A stretch of 64,000 bases of DNA from an uncultured Monoglobus sp. Lineage in GTDB: Bacteria > Bacillota > Clostridia > Monoglobales > Monoglobaceae. Below, piece by piece: positions 41,990-53,013 of this stretch. The notes beneath the pieces were generated by a model that saw only the letters and a program-made list of their open reading frames with translations, searched no databases and was not told the origin of the DNA. Each line of letters opens with the position of its first letter. Within the stretch, counting starts at the first letter, position 1. Where the stretch lies: contig CANRHV010000003.1 of the NCBI GenBank assembly GCA_947630505.1, positions 1 to 64,000 of the forward strand, given 5' to 3'. The position numbers and the translations under genes were made by a program.

Positions 41990-43198
41990 ATGAACAATCC
42001 ATGGGGAGTTCTCACCGGCATACGCCCCGCCAAGATCGCTACCAAGCTTTTGGCGCGCGGCATGACCGATGAGCAGGTCATAGACTATTTTATGACCGAA
42101 TGCGGAACCGAATACCAAAAAGCGGCCCTTGCTCTAAAATGCGCGAGGGCGTTTGTTCCCGTGCGCGAAAAAATGTACGAAAACGGAGTCAGCCTATATA
42201 TCGGGATCCCGTTCTGCCCCAGCCGCTGTCTTTATTGCTCATTCGTCACAAACGGCACCAAGCAGGCGGCGAAGCTCAAGCCCGACTATGTTGAGGCTCT
42301 CAAAAAGGAGATCGCCTACACGGCTGAGATAGTCATGGAAAACAAAAACACCGTCGAGACCGTATACATAGGAGGCGGAACGCCCACCTCGCTTTCGGCC
42401 GAGCTTATGGACGATATGCTGATCTGCCTTGAAAACGAGTTCGATCTGTCACGAGTTAAGGAATTCACGGTCGAGGCGGGACGGCCCGACACGATCGACC
42501 GAGAAAAGTTGGACGTTATGAAACGGCACGGTGTCAGCCGCATAAGTATAAATCCCCAGTCGATGAACGACGAGACGCTGCATGTTATCGGCAGGGCGCA
42601 CTCGGCGCAGGATATATGCGGCGCGATGGCGCTGGCGCGGGAGCGCGGCTTTGATGATATAAACATGGACGTTATCGCGGGGCTCCCCGGAGAGAGCCTC
42701 GATATGTTCAAATACACTCTTGAGGAAGTTGAAAAGCTAAAGCCGACCGATACCACGGTGCATGTTATGAGCATAAAGCGCTCATCGAGGCTCAACGAGT
42801 ATTTGAGCGATTACGACCTGACCGACGGCGGAACCGTCAGCAGAATGGTAGACTACGCCCGGGAGTTTCTGGCCTCAAAGGGCAAGCGCCCGTATTATAT
42901 GTACCGTCAGAAGAATCAGCTTGGCAACCTTGAAAATGTGGGATATGCCCTGCCCGGATACGAGTCGCTGTATAATCTCTATATCATGGAGGAGATACAG
43001 ACTATCATTTCAATGGGCTGCGGCGGAGTTACCAAAACGGTCGACAGGGAGACCGACCGCATAGAGCGTATATTCAACGTCAAGGAGCCGAAGGACTATA
43101 TTTTGCGTCTTGACGAAATGCTCCATCGTAAAGATATACTACGCGGCGAAATTCCCGACTTTCGCCACAGAATTTCCGAATTTAAAAGAGAACTATAA
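41990..43198 (+). CDS. hemZ: HemZ-like radical SAM coproporphyrinogen dehydrogenase, N-terminally short
   Basis: 402 residues. It starts directly at the PWGVLTGIRPAK segment that marks HemZ, then has the radical SAM cluster motif CPSRCLYCSF (C-x3-C-x2-C, about 72-81), YIGGGTPTSL and a HemN-type C-terminal part. HemZ proteins are usually about 490-500 residues; the first roughly 90-150 are missing here. The frame upstream is open only to a TAG at 41930 and has no start codon, so this is not a start-calling error. HemN-like enzymes oxidise coproporphyrinogen III without oxygen, but many relatives have other roles, such as haem chaperones, so the activity is uncertain. Confidence 0.78.
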   Translation: MNNPWGVLTGIRPAKIATKLLARGMTDEQVIDYFMTECGTEYQKAALALKCARAFVPVREKMYENGVSLYIGIPFCPSRCLYCSFVTNGTKQAAKLKPDYVEALKKEIAYTAEIVMENKNTVETVYIGGGTPTSLSAELMDDMLICLENEFDLSRVKEFTVEAGRPDTIDREKLDVMKRHGVSRISINPQSMNDETLHVIGRAHSAQDICGAMALARERGFDDINMDVIAGLPGESLDMFKYTLEEVEKLKPTDTTVHVMSIKRSSRLNEYLSDYDLTDGGTVSRMVDYAREFLASKGKRPYYMYRQKNQLGNLENVGYALPGYESLYNLYIMEEIQTIISMGCGGVTKTVDRETDRIERIFNVKEPKDYILRLDEMLHRKDILRGEIPDFRHRISEFKREL

Positions 43199-43220
43199 AA
43201 GCCCCGAAGTAGGGGCTTTT
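43197..43220. terminator. Bidirectional terminator
   Basis: AAAAGCCCC, loop GAAGTA, GGGGCTTTT. It serves both the HemZ-like gene and the convergent hicA. Confidence 0.85.
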
Positions 43221-43223
43221 ATG

Positions 43224-43421
43224 TTATCTGAATCTGAAATCAATTCCGGATTGTTTTAAAATCGCGTTAGCCGTGTGACGTGATTTTATTTTGCTGTCTA
43301 CCGTAACATGACGATTGTTCAGAGGACTGTACCATATATCGTGATCGCCTTTTCCGCGTCTTACAAATGAGCAGTTATGTTCTTTAAGGATTTCACGCAC
43401 TCTTTTCTCATATTCCGCCAT
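43224..43421 (-). CDS. hicA: HicA-type mRNA interferase toxin
   Basis: 65 residues matching HicA: a small double-stranded-RNA-binding-like fold with the catalytic His in GDHDIWYSP and a second conserved stretch VTVDSKIKSRHTANAILKQ. HicA toxins cut mRNA independently of the ribosome. It overlaps the upstream antitoxin by 1 bp (TAATG), so production is coupled. The antitoxin comes first, opposite to the classical hicA-hicB order. Confidence 0.85.
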   Translation of the reverse strand: MAEYEKRVREILKEHNCSFVRRGKGDHDIWYSPLNNRHVTVDSKIKSRHTANAILKQSGIDFRFR

Positions 43422-43639
43422 TATAGTGCTATCCTTTCATGGCGCTTTGATACGAAGAAGAGATTAAGGGGCATTTTTTCGGTTCCGTTAAGCTCAAGAA
43501 GCTCGGGAACAGCAAATCTCACGCGCTCAAGAAGAGCGTCAAACGAGCCGCTTTCAAGCACAAGTCCCGGTATATCGTCGCTTGTCGCGATCCATACCTG
43601 AGCTTCATCGTCCCATATAAGATTGATCGTATATTCCAT
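43421..43639 (-). CDS. DUF1902/HicB-like antitoxin
   Basis: 72 residues with the HicB/DUF1902 strand-helix pattern (YTINLIWDDEAQVWIATSDDIPGLVLESGSFDALLERV). This partial RNase H-like fold commonly binds and inhibits HicA. No separate DNA-binding helix-turn-helix or ribbon follows, so it may not repress its own promoter unaided. GGAGGAACG precedes the ATG. First gene of the pair; hicA is next. Confidence 0.83.
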   Translation of the reverse strand: MEYTINLIWDDEAQVWIATSDDIPGLVLESGSFDALLERVRFAVPELLELNGTEKMPLNLFFVSKRHERIAL

Positions 43640-43680
43640 AACGCGTTCCTCCGTTAATATTATATGCCGAACAAATTATT

Positions 43681-46600
43681 TTAGTCGGTGATCTCGGCGT
43701 GGAGCTCTTGCAAGGATTTCACGCCGCCGGTCGCGTCTTTGATGGTTTTCAATCCCGCGATCGCGGCCTTGGCCTCGGCCATTGTGGTGACGTAGGATAT
43801 CCTGCCCTTTATAACGCCTTTTCTGATATAGCTGTCGTCGGCCGCGCCCTTCTTGTCGGTGGGCGTGTTGATAACTATGTTGACCTCGCCGTTGGTAATT
43901 ATGTCCAAAACGTTGGGACGTCCCTCGCCGAGCTTGGCGACGATCTTGACGTCGATACCGTTGTCGCGCAGCATTTTTCCGGTGCCCTCGGTCGCCACTA
44001 TGTCAAAGCCGCAGTCCTTAAAGCCCTGCGCAACTTCCACAAGCTCGTCCTTGTCGCGGTCGTTGACGCTGATAAGCACCTTGCCGCTTGTAGGGAACTT
44101 GATCTGGGTGGCTTCCTGAGCTTTGAGGAACGCTTCGCCGAAGGTGGGCGCCATGCCGAGGACCTCGCCGGTCGAGCGCATCTCGGGTCCGAGCACGGGG
44201 TCGACCTCCTGGAACATATTGAACGGGAACACCGCCTCTTTAACGCCGTAGTGAGGTATCTTCTTTTCTTTAAGCTCCGGAACGGGCGACTTTCTGCCCG
44301 TCAGCGGCGCGGTTATGATGTCCGTGGCGAGCGGTACCATGCGTATGTTGCACACCTTTGAAACCAGAGGCACTGTTCTTGACGCTCTCGGGTTGGCCTC
44401 CAGAACGTAAACCACGTCGTCCTCGATAGCGTACTGCATGTTCATCAGTCCGCGCACGTTCATCTCCCGCGCGATTTTCGCCGTGTATTCTTTGATCGTT
44501 TTTACATGTTTTTCGGGTATGTTCATCGAGGGCAGTATGCACGCCGAGTCTCCCGAGTGGATGCCCGCGAGCTCGATGTGCTCCATAACGGCGGGCACAA
44601 ACACGTTCTCGCCGTCGCTGATGGCGTCCGCCTCGCACTCCATGGCGTGGTTCAGGAACCTGTCGATCAGTATAGGTCTGTCGGGCGTCACGCCGACGGC
44701 CGCCGCCATGTAGATACGCAGGCTTTCCTCATCGTGCACTACCTCCATGCCGCGTCCGCCCAGAACATATGAGGGGCGCACCATAACGGGATATCCGATC
44801 TCCTCGGCGATCGCGATCGCTTCATCCACGTTGACCGCCATTCCCGACTGGGGCATCGGTATGCCCAGCTTGTCCATCATCGCGCGGAACAGGTCTCTGT
44901 CCTCGGCAAGGTCTATTGTCTCGGGGGTCGTGCCCAGAATATTCACGCCGTTTTTCTTGAGTTCAGCCGCTAAGTTCAGAGGCGTCTGGCCGCCGAACTG
45001 AGCTATAACGCCTACCGGCTTTTCCTTCTCGTGTATGCTCAGCACGTCCTCGAGGGTCAGGGGCTCAAAGTACAGCTTGTCCGATGTGTCATAGTCGGTC
45101 GAGACCGTCTCGGGGTTGCAGTTGACAATGATCGTCTCAAAGCCCAGCTTTTTGAGCGCTATGGCCGCGTGAACGCAGCAATAGTCAAACTCAATGCCCT
45201 GGCCTATTCTGTTGGGGCCGCCGCCCAGGATCATGATCTTGGGCTTGTCGGTATTGACCTTGCTCTCGTCCTTCATGTTGTAGGATGAATAGTAGTAGGC
45301 GGAATCCTGCGTGCCGCTCACGTGAACGCCTTCCCACGCCTCGGTGATGCCCGCGGCGATCCTCGCGTTTCTGATGTCCTCCTCGGGCACATCCAAAAGC
45401 TCGCACAAATATCTGTCCGAGAATCCGTCCTGTTTGGCCGTCTTGAGCGCCTCGGTCGGAGGAACGCTGCCCTTGTACTGTTTGAGGCTTTCCTCTTCCT
45501 CGACAAGCTCTTTCATCTGCTCGATGAAATAGTGCTTGATCTTTGTGATTTGGTATATCTCCTCGACCTCCGCGCCCTTGCGCAGCGCCTCGTACATAAT
45601 GAACTGGCGCTCGCTGGTGGGAGTTTTGAGCATTTTTAAAAGCTGCTCCTTGGTCTTTTCGCCGAAGTCCTTGGCGCCGCCGAGACCGTATCTTCCGATC
45701 TCAAGGCTGCGTATCGCTTTCTGGAACGCCTCTTTGTATGTCTTGCCTATGCTCATTACCTCGCCGACGGCGCGCATTTGTGTGCCGAGCTTGTCCTCGG
45801 CGCCCTTGAATTTTTCAAACGCCCAACGCGCGAACTTTATAACGACATAGTCGCCGTCGGGATAGTATTTGTCAAGCGTGCCGTATTTTCCGCAGGGAAT
45901 GTCGCTGAGATTAAGGCCCGACGCCAGCATGGCCGATACCAGAGCAATCGGGAAGCCTGTCGCCTTTGACGCCAGAGCCGACGAGCGCGACGTTCTGGGG
46001 TTGATCTCTATAACTATGATCCTGCCGTCCTCGGGATTTCTGGCGAACTGAACGTTGGTGCCGCCGATGACCTGAATGGCTTCGACGATCTTGTAGGCCT
46101 GCCTTTGGAGCTCGGCCTGAACGTCCTCGGGTATGGTCAGCATGGGCGCCGAGCAGAACGAGTCGCCCGTGTGAACGCCAAGCGGGTCGATATTTTCAAT
46201 AAAGCATACGGTTATCATGTTGCCCGCCGCGTCGCGCACGACCTCGAGCTCAAGTTCTTCCCAACCGAGTACCGATTCCTCAACCAGAACCTGGCCCACA
46301 AGACTGGCCTGCAGGCCTCTGGCGCACACGACTTTGAGCTCCTCGGTGTTGTAAACCAGGCCGCCGCCCGCGCCGCCCATGGTGTAGGCGGGTCTTAATA
46401 CAACGGGATAGCCAAGCTCATCGGCGATCTTCAGCGCCTCATCGACCGAATAGGCGACCTCGCTGCGCGCCATCTCAATGCCCAGAGAATTCATCGTGTT
46501 CTTAAACTCGATCCTGTCCTCGCCGCGGTCGATTGCGTCGACCTGAACGCCGATAACTTTAACGCCGTACTTGTCGAGCACGCCCGCTTTCGCAAGCTCC

Positions 46601-46908
46601 GAGCAGAGATTTAAGCCCGACTGTCCGCCTAAGTTAGGCAGCAGCGCGTCGGGGCGCTCTTTTTCTATGATCTGCGTGAGCCGCTCAAGGTTGAGGGGCT
46701 CGATATAGGTAACGTCGGCGGTCTCGGGGTCTGTCATTATCGTGGCCGGGTTTGAGTTGACCAGCACGATCTCGTAGCCCAGCTTTCTCAGCGCCTTGCA
46801 TGCCTGGGTTCCCGAATAGTCGAACTCGCAGGCCTGTCCGATGATTATCGGACCCGAGCCGATGATCAGCACCTTATGTATATCTTCGCGTTTTTTAAGT
46901 TTTTCCAT
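43681..46908 (-). CDS. carB: Carbamoyl-phosphate synthase, large subunit
   Basis: 1075 residues, full length. It makes carbamoyl phosphate for arginine and pyrimidines from bicarbonate, ammonia (from CarA) and two ATP. Two tandem ATP-grasp halves are visible: the first with IIIGQACEFDYSG and TMGGAGGG, the second with GGGPNRIGQGIEFDYC and LGGRGMEV, followed by the MGS-like allosteric domain (about 935-1075; ILISVNDRDKDELV). The glutaminase partner carA is not in the window and must lie elsewhere. It is 31 bp downstream of purD, likely one operon. Confidence 0.97.
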   Translation of the reverse strand: MEKLKKREDIHKVLIIGSGPIIIGQACEFDYSGTQACKALRKLGYEIVLVNSNPATIMTDPETADVTYIEPLNLERLTQIIEKERPDALLPNLGGQSGLNLCSELAKAGVLDKYGVKVIGVQVDAIDRGEDRIEFKNTMNSLGIEMARSEVAYSVDEALKIADELGYPVVLRPAYTMGGAGGGLVYNTEELKVVCARGLQASLVGQVLVEESVLGWEELELEVVRDAAGNMITVCFIENIDPLGVHTGDSFCSAPMLTIPEDVQAELQRQAYKIVEAIQVIGGTNVQFARNPEDGRIIVIEINPRTSRSSALASKATGFPIALVSAMLASGLNLSDIPCGKYGTLDKYYPDGDYVVIKFARWAFEKFKGAEDKLGTQMRAVGEVMSIGKTYKEAFQKAIRSLEIGRYGLGGAKDFGEKTKEQLLKMLKTPTSERQFIMYEALRKGAEVEEIYQITKIKHYFIEQMKELVEEEESLKQYKGSVPPTEALKTAKQDGFSDRYLCELLDVPEEDIRNARIAAGITEAWEGVHVSGTQDSAYYYSSYNMKDESKVNTDKPKIMILGGGPNRIGQGIEFDYCCVHAAIALKKLGFETIIVNCNPETVSTDYDTSDKLYFEPLTLEDVLSIHEKEKPVGVIAQFGGQTPLNLAAELKKNGVNILGTTPETIDLAEDRDLFRAMMDKLGIPMPQSGMAVNVDEAIAIAEEIGYPVMVRPSYVLGGRGMEVVHDEESLRIYMAAAVGVTPDRPILIDRFLNHAMECEADAISDGENVFVPAVMEHIELAGIHSGDSACILPSMNIPEKHVKTIKEYTAKIAREMNVRGLMNMQYAIEDDVVYVLEANPRASRTVPLVSKVCNIRMVPLATDIITAPLTGRKSPVPELKEKKIPHYGVKEAVFPFNMFQEVDPVLGPEMRSTGEVLGMAPTFGEAFLKAQEATQIKFPTSGKVLISVNDRDKDELVEVAQGFKDCGFDIVATEGTGKMLRDNGIDVKIVAKLGEGRPNVLDIITNGEVNIVINTPTDKKGAADDSYIRKGVIKGRISYVTTMAEAKAAIAGLKTIKDATGGVKSLQELHAEITD

Positions 46909-46939
46909 AGATAGCTTTCTCCTTTATGTTAATGCAAAA

Positions 46940-48199
<1,260 letters not shown>

Positions 48200-48332
48200 A
48201 AAATTCAGTCTCCTCGCTATAGTTAATTTTATACATACTAATATATAGTTTACATGAACATGACAGAAAATGCAATAATTTTTTAAAAAATTTTTAATAT
48301 AAAATTAATGTTATATTATTGATATATTTATA

Positions 48333-48361
48333 TTGAAAATTTTATATAATTCGTTTATAAT
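48333..48361 (+). promoter_or_regulatory. Promoter of the GH5 glucanase gene
   Basis: TTGAAA (48333-48338), 17 bp, TATAAT (48356-48361), in very AT-rich DNA. Confidence 0.65.
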
Positions 48362-48406
48362 TATATACAGATATTAAAAAATAATTTGTGATTGGAGGCA
48401 AACAAT

Positions 48407-51400
48407 ATGAAGATTAGACGAATTCTTGCGCTTGCGATAATCTGCGCGATGGTCCTGCCGCTTGTCGGCATAACGACGGCAAGCGCCGCGGAGGTCCCCG
48501 ACGTTTCGGGACTAAAGGAGACCGCGATCACTTTCCCCGCGAGCGGCGGCATCTCGTCGACAGACCAAACGGGAAAGGGCGACAATTTCAACGGTTATAT
48601 CCACAGCGGTCAGGGAGCGGATTTTCTCGCCGCCAAATATTTAAAGATCACATATACGGTCACGGGAGATGTGGACGAGAATGTTGATCTTTTCACGTTT
48701 CAGCCGTTTGACTCCGGCTGGCAGGGTTGGCAGAACAACTTTGTGACTCTTGCCGACTCTGTAAAAGACGGCGATTCCTACACCGCATACGTGTCGGTCG
48801 ACGATGTGAAAGCGTCGCTCGGCGAGGGAGTTTCCGCTATGGGAATAAACATCTCGTTTACAGAGCCGCCGGCGGGAGTTGTTGTCAAGCTCACGGGCTA
48901 CAGCGCTTTGACCGAGCCGAGCGGACTTCCCGAGACGATAAGAGGTTGGCTTGAATATTCGATAAACTATTCAAAGGCTTTGGACGCGTCAAAGTATCAA
49001 GAAGAGTCATTTAAGAATTTCCAAAGCGCGATCACGACCGCCGAGGGAGTTTTAAACAATCCGTCCGCCTCGGATTCGCAGCTTCAGACCGCGAGAGATA
49101 ATTTGGAAAAAGTGAAAGCGAAGCTTTTGTTCAAGGACAGCGCCGAACAGGGCAAGCCTCAGCCTTTCAGAGTTATCTCGGGCGAGGACACGGTCAAGGA
49201 AATGGGTGTCGGCTGGAATTTGGGCAACACCATGGACGGACACGCGGGATTCCATCCGAGCGAGACTTCGTGGCAGCCCTATACCACAACCAAAGAGATG
49301 ATACGCGCCCTGCACGACGCGGGCTTCAACACGATCAGGATCCCCGTCACATGGGGCGACATGATCGACGATAATAACAACTACGCCATTAACGACGGCT
49401 GGATAAGCCGCGTGCAGGACATAGTTGATTACTGCGTTGAGCAGGATATGTACGCGATCATAAATATTCACCATGACGGCGCCGAGCAGGACGGCTGGCT
49501 CCGTGTGGCCTCGGACAATATTGATTTTGTTTATGAAAAATACGAGGGCGTTTGGCGCAATATCGCCGAACGGTTCAAGGATTATGACGAGCATTTGATA
49601 TTTGAGTCGGCGAACGAGCTGACCTGCATGGCGGGAGATAACAAAAACTCGTCCGCGGCGCAGGCAAAGGACACTCCGATAATAATGAATCTCAATCAGA
49701 TATTTGTGAACACCGTCCGCGCCACGGGCTCAAACAATTCGAGGCGCTGGCTGGCGGCCGTTACGCATTATGCGAGCAGGGGCACGAGCAACGGTTTCGC
49801 GCTGCCGACTGACAGCTATAATTCCGAGAACCGTCTGATGTTCGCGCAGCATATTTATAAGGACACCAGCAAGGAAACCTATGTTTGGGATATGAGTAAT
49901 CCGCCCGAAAACACGGGCCGCGCCAACGAGACAGTCAAGGTCATAAAAGAGGCGCACAATAAATTTAAAAACATACCTATTATACTCGGCGAGTACGGCT
50001 ACCGCAACAAGAGCTATTCGGGAAATCCGAGCGGCTATAACGATATAGGCAGAGCGTATGTCTATGAGTGCGCAACGCGCGCGGGACAGGTCGGAATGAC
50101 AGTGCCGGTAGCGTGGGACGACAGCCGCGGTTCGGGTCAGCCGCTGTTTGAGACGGGCGTTTATACCGTATGGGACAGAGAGGGCGGCAAGCCCGTATTC
50201 AAGAGCATAACCGACGCCATGATGCGCGGAATGTTCCTGACGCCGAGCTCAAAGAACAAGAGCTTTGACATGTCTGACATAGTACTTGGTCCCGAAATAA
50301 TTCCGATAACCGAGATAATTCCGTCCGAGAGCGAGGTCAATATCGAAGTCGGCTCAAGCGCGAAGCTAACCGTCTCGGTTCAGCCCTCAAACACCAACGA
50401 CGTTGTGCTCTGGAAGTCGGACGACGATAACATAGCCACCGTATACAACGGTCTTGTTCAAGGGTCGAGGATAGGCGCGACATATGTTACCGCGTTTTCT
50501 CAGAGCGGTTCCGCTATGGCGAGAGTAAGGGTCATCGTTTCTGCCATAGAGTCAAACAATCCTGCGGCCGATATTGTCTCGCAAAACAGCTATAATGTCA
50601 CGCAGGGCAAATATATGTTTTTGGACGCAAAAGCGGATAACGGCGAAAATCTGCTTTACTACAGCTCAAACGAGAAGGTGGCCACGGTCAGCGCCGAGGG
50701 CAAGGTCGTGGGAATTGCGCCCGGAGCGGCTTATATCACGATAGCCGCCGAGACAGGCTATACAAAGACGGTTCCCGTTATCGTCTCGGAGCCCGCGGGA
50801 GACAAAAAGGTAAACGTGGCGGCTAATGTCTATTACAACAAAGGCTATTTCGGGACCGAGCGCGGCAAGCCCGTGGCGATAAACGGCGACGGACAATACA
50901 CGGTGTCGTTTGACTTGGACGCCGACATTTCCGACGCCGGCAAAAAGGCGGGCATAAAAGCGATCGAAAACTTCGGCTCGCTCTATATCAAGGATTATGA
51001 TGTTGACATGGGCAACGCGTCAAAGAGTCCGATCGACGGCTGCGAGATCCGATATGACGAGATCAAGGTAAACGGCATACCTCTTAATATAACCGACAAG
51101 GAGTTCAAATCAGCCATGAACGGCGCTGTGCTTGACACCGGCGACCCGTTCAACGCGTGGGAAGGCTCTGTTGTCGGAGGCGACGAGATAACCACCGACA
51201 CCAAAAACTATCTTGTAAACTTTAAGAATATCGAGAACCCCACAAAGATAGAGATAACCTTTACCATTCAAAATCTCGCGTTCACGCAGGCGGAGGAGGG
51301 CAGGCCCGCGACTTCGATCAGTTCGGATTTGAGCGGAGAGATCACGCTCTCCGAGGGTTCGGAGATGGAGATCCCGGTTAGCGTCGAGCCCGCCGACACC

Positions 51401-51862
51401 ACGTCTTTGGTGAGCTTCGTTTCGGGAAACAGGGGCGTGCTTATCACCGACACGCGCGGAGCGGCCGTGAAAGACGGCAAAGCCTCGGGTAAAATATACG
51501 GCGCCAAACCTGGCGACACGGTGTTGACCGCCATAACCGACAGCGGGCAGATGCTCAGCTTGGTTGTGCATATTGCGTCGAATCCGTTTAAAAATATCGC
51601 TCCGGTTGTAATCGACGGAAGGATCACCGCGGTGACCGCCGATGTGAACAAGGTTCCCGATATTGACAGCGTGACGGTTATTGCCGCAGCGTACAACGCG
51701 GACGGCGCGCTTTCGGGCGCGGATACAAAAGCGGTTCCGATATCGGAGATACGCACAGGCGCGGCCTCGTTTGACGGATTTGATATAGTGGTTCCCGAGG
51801 GCGGCTCGGCAAAGGCGTTTATCTGGAGCGGAACCGACGCGATAGCGCCGCTGGGTAAATAA
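48407..51862 (+). CDS. Secreted multi-domain GH5 cellulase/endoglucanase
   Basis: 1151 residues. It has a signal peptide (1-27), a carbohydrate-binding-like beta domain (about 30-175), a short helical hairpin (185-245), a GH5 catalytic barrel (about 265-600), an Ig-like Big_2 domain (about 630-715) with a second similar piece, a further beta domain (about 795-960) and a C-terminal module (about 1060-1151). GH5 motifs: GWNLGNTMDG, RIPVTWGD, acid/base Glu404 in ESANEL, and nucleophile Glu529 in LGEYG. It should cut internal beta-1,4 bonds in cellulose or related glucans; subfamily and substrate are not decided here. No dockerin or SLH is seen. The last 90 residues match the end of the S8 proteases. 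GGAGG precedes the ATG; an upstream TTG lies inside that site. Confidence 0.92.
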   Translation: MKIRRILALAIICAMVLPLVGITTASAAEVPDVSGLKETAITFPASGGISSTDQTGKGDNFNGYIHSGQGADFLAAKYLKITYTVTGDVDENVDLFTFQPFDSGWQGWQNNFVTLADSVKDGDSYTAYVSVDDVKASLGEGVSAMGINISFTEPPAGVVVKLTGYSALTEPSGLPETIRGWLEYSINYSKALDASKYQEESFKNFQSAITTAEGVLNNPSASDSQLQTARDNLEKVKAKLLFKDSAEQGKPQPFRVISGEDTVKEMGVGWNLGNTMDGHAGFHPSETSWQPYTTTKEMIRALHDAGFNTIRIPVTWGDMIDDNNNYAINDGWISRVQDIVDYCVEQDMYAIINIHHDGAEQDGWLRVASDNIDFVYEKYEGVWRNIAERFKDYDEHLIFESANELTCMAGDNKNSSAAQAKDTPIIMNLNQIFVNTVRATGSNNSRRWLAAVTHYASRGTSNGFALPTDSYNSENRLMFAQHIYKDTSKETYVWDMSNPPENTGRANETVKVIKEAHNKFKNIPIILGEYGYRNKSYSGNPSGYNDIGRAYVYECATRAGQVGMTVPVAWDDSRGSGQPLFETGVYTVWDREGGKPVFKSITDAMMRGMFLTPSSKNKSFDMSDIVLGPEIIPITEIIPSESEVNIEVGSSAKLTVSVQPSNTNDVVLWKSDDDNIATVYNGLVQGSRIGATYVTAFSQSGSAMARVRVIVSAIESNNPAADIVSQNSYNVTQGKYMFLDAKADNGENLLYYSSNEKVATVSAEGKVVGIAPGAAYITIAAETGYTKTVPVIVSEPAGDKKVNVAANVYYNKGYFGTERGKPVAINGDGQYTVSFDLDADISDAGKKAGIKAIENFGSLYIKDYDVDMGNASKSPIDGCEIRYDEIKVNGIPLNITDKEFKSAMNGAVLDTGDPFNAWEGSVVGGDEITTDTKNYLVNFKNIENPTKIEITFTIQNLAFTQAEEGRPATSISSDLSGEITLSEGSEMEIPVSVEPADTTSLVSFVSGNRGVLITDTRGAAVKDGKASGKIYGAKPGDTVLTAITDSGQMLSLVVHIASNPFKNIAPVVIDGRITAVTADVNKVPDIDSVTVIAAAYNADGALSGADTKAVPISEIRTGAASFDGFDIVVPEGGSAKAFIWSGTDAIAPLGK

Positions 51863-51865
51863 ATT

Positions 51866-52981
51866 ATGAAAAATTGTTTTGAAGAAATAAAGGGCGGTCT
51901 GGGCTTTGGCGCCATGCGTCCGCCCAGAGACAAAAACGGCGCCGTGATCCTCGGCGAGTTCGCCGACATGATCGACAAATATATGTCGTCGGGCTTCAAC
52001 TACTTTGACACAGCTCGCGGCTATGTCGGCGGCAGGAGCGAGGAATCGCTAAAAAAATGCCTCACCTCAAGGTACCCGCGGGAGAGTTTCGCGCTTTGCG
52101 ACAAGCTGTCAAGCGAGTTTTTCAAAAGCGAGCGAGATATTTACGAGACGTTTGAAAAACAGCTAAAGAGCTGCGGCGTTGAGTATTTCGACTTTTATCT
52201 GATGCACGCGCTGTCGTCGAGGAGCTATAAAAAATACAGCGAGCTGGGCGCGTTCGAGGCCGCGAAAAAGCTGAAAGCTCAGGGCAGGATACGGCATATC
52301 GGCATCTCGTTCCACGATATCGAGGACGCCCTTGACATGATTTTAAATGAGCGCCCCGAGATCGAGGTCGTGCAGATACAGCTGAATTATCTGGATATGG
52401 ACAATCCGGGCATACGCAGCCGCGCGAATTACGAGATGTGCAGAAAGCACGGAAAGCCCGTGTTTGTCATGGAGCCGATAAAGGGCGGCAGGCTTGTAAA
52501 TCTGCCCGACGAGGCGAAAGTCGTTTTGAGAGAAGGCGGAGGAGGAAGCCCGGCTGCCTACGCTCTGCGCTACGCGGCGGGATTTGAGGGTGTGCGCCTT
52601 GTGCTGTCGGGCATGTCAAACATGGCGCAGGTCGAGGAAAACACCGCACTTTTCGGCGATCTAAAGCAGCTGAGCGAGCGCGAGCTTGAGGTGGTGGAAA
52701 AAGTTTGCGAAATTTTAAAAAATGAGCGGACGGTTCAATGCACCGGCTGCGAGTACTGCACCCGCGTGTGCCCCAAGGATATAGCGATACCGCTTTTGAT
52801 ATCCTGCCTCAACTCAAGGATAAGATACGGCGAGGGCGGATTCTACTACGAAGTGTACACCACGAACCGCGGCAGGCCCGAGGACTGCGTGAAATGCGGC
52901 AGATGCGAGGCCGCCTGTCCCCAGAATCTGGAAATAAGAAAAATTCTGGAGCGGACCGCGAAAGCCTTTTCGAATGAATAA
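51866..52981 (+). CDS. Ferredoxin-type aldo/keto reductase
   Basis: 371 residues. The aldo/keto reductase barrel (about 1-285; YFDTARGYVGGRSEE with the catalytic Tyr, then DFYLMHALSS and EPIKGGRL) is followed by a C-terminal 4Fe-4S domain (CTGCEYCTRVCP and CVKCGRCEAACP). This arrangement is common in Clostridia and may link a carbonyl or sugar reduction to ferredoxin rather than only NADPH; substrate unknown. The ATG is 3 bp after the glucanase stop and has no clear ribosome binding site, so translation probably depends on coupling to the glucanase gene. Confidence 0.9.
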   Translation: MKNCFEEIKGGLGFGAMRPPRDKNGAVILGEFADMIDKYMSSGFNYFDTARGYVGGRSEESLKKCLTSRYPRESFALCDKLSSEFFKSERDIYETFEKQLKSCGVEYFDFYLMHALSSRSYKKYSELGAFEAAKKLKAQGRIRHIGISFHDIEDALDMILNERPEIEVVQIQLNYLDMDNPGIRSRANYEMCRKHGKPVFVMEPIKGGRLVNLPDEAKVVLREGGGGSPAAYALRYAAGFEGVRLVLSGMSNMAQVEENTALFGDLKQLSERELEVVEKVCEILKNERTVQCTGCEYCTRVCPKDIAIPLLISCLNSRIRYGEGGFYYEVYTTNRGRPEDCVKCGRCEAACPQNLEIRKILERTAKAFSNE

Positions 52982-52986
52982 AACTA

Positions 52987-53010
52987 AAGCAGGAGCGGAT
53001 GCTCCTGCTT
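52987..53010. terminator. Terminator between convergent genes
   Basis: AAGCAGGAGC, loop GGAT, GCTCCTGCTT, then GTTTTA rightward. Confidence 0.8.
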
Positions 53011-53013
53011 GTT

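Noticed and set aside
48251..48258. TACATGAA between purD and the glucanase gene, similar to the LytTR-type element
   Set aside because: No second copy 21 bp away and no promoter at the right distance.
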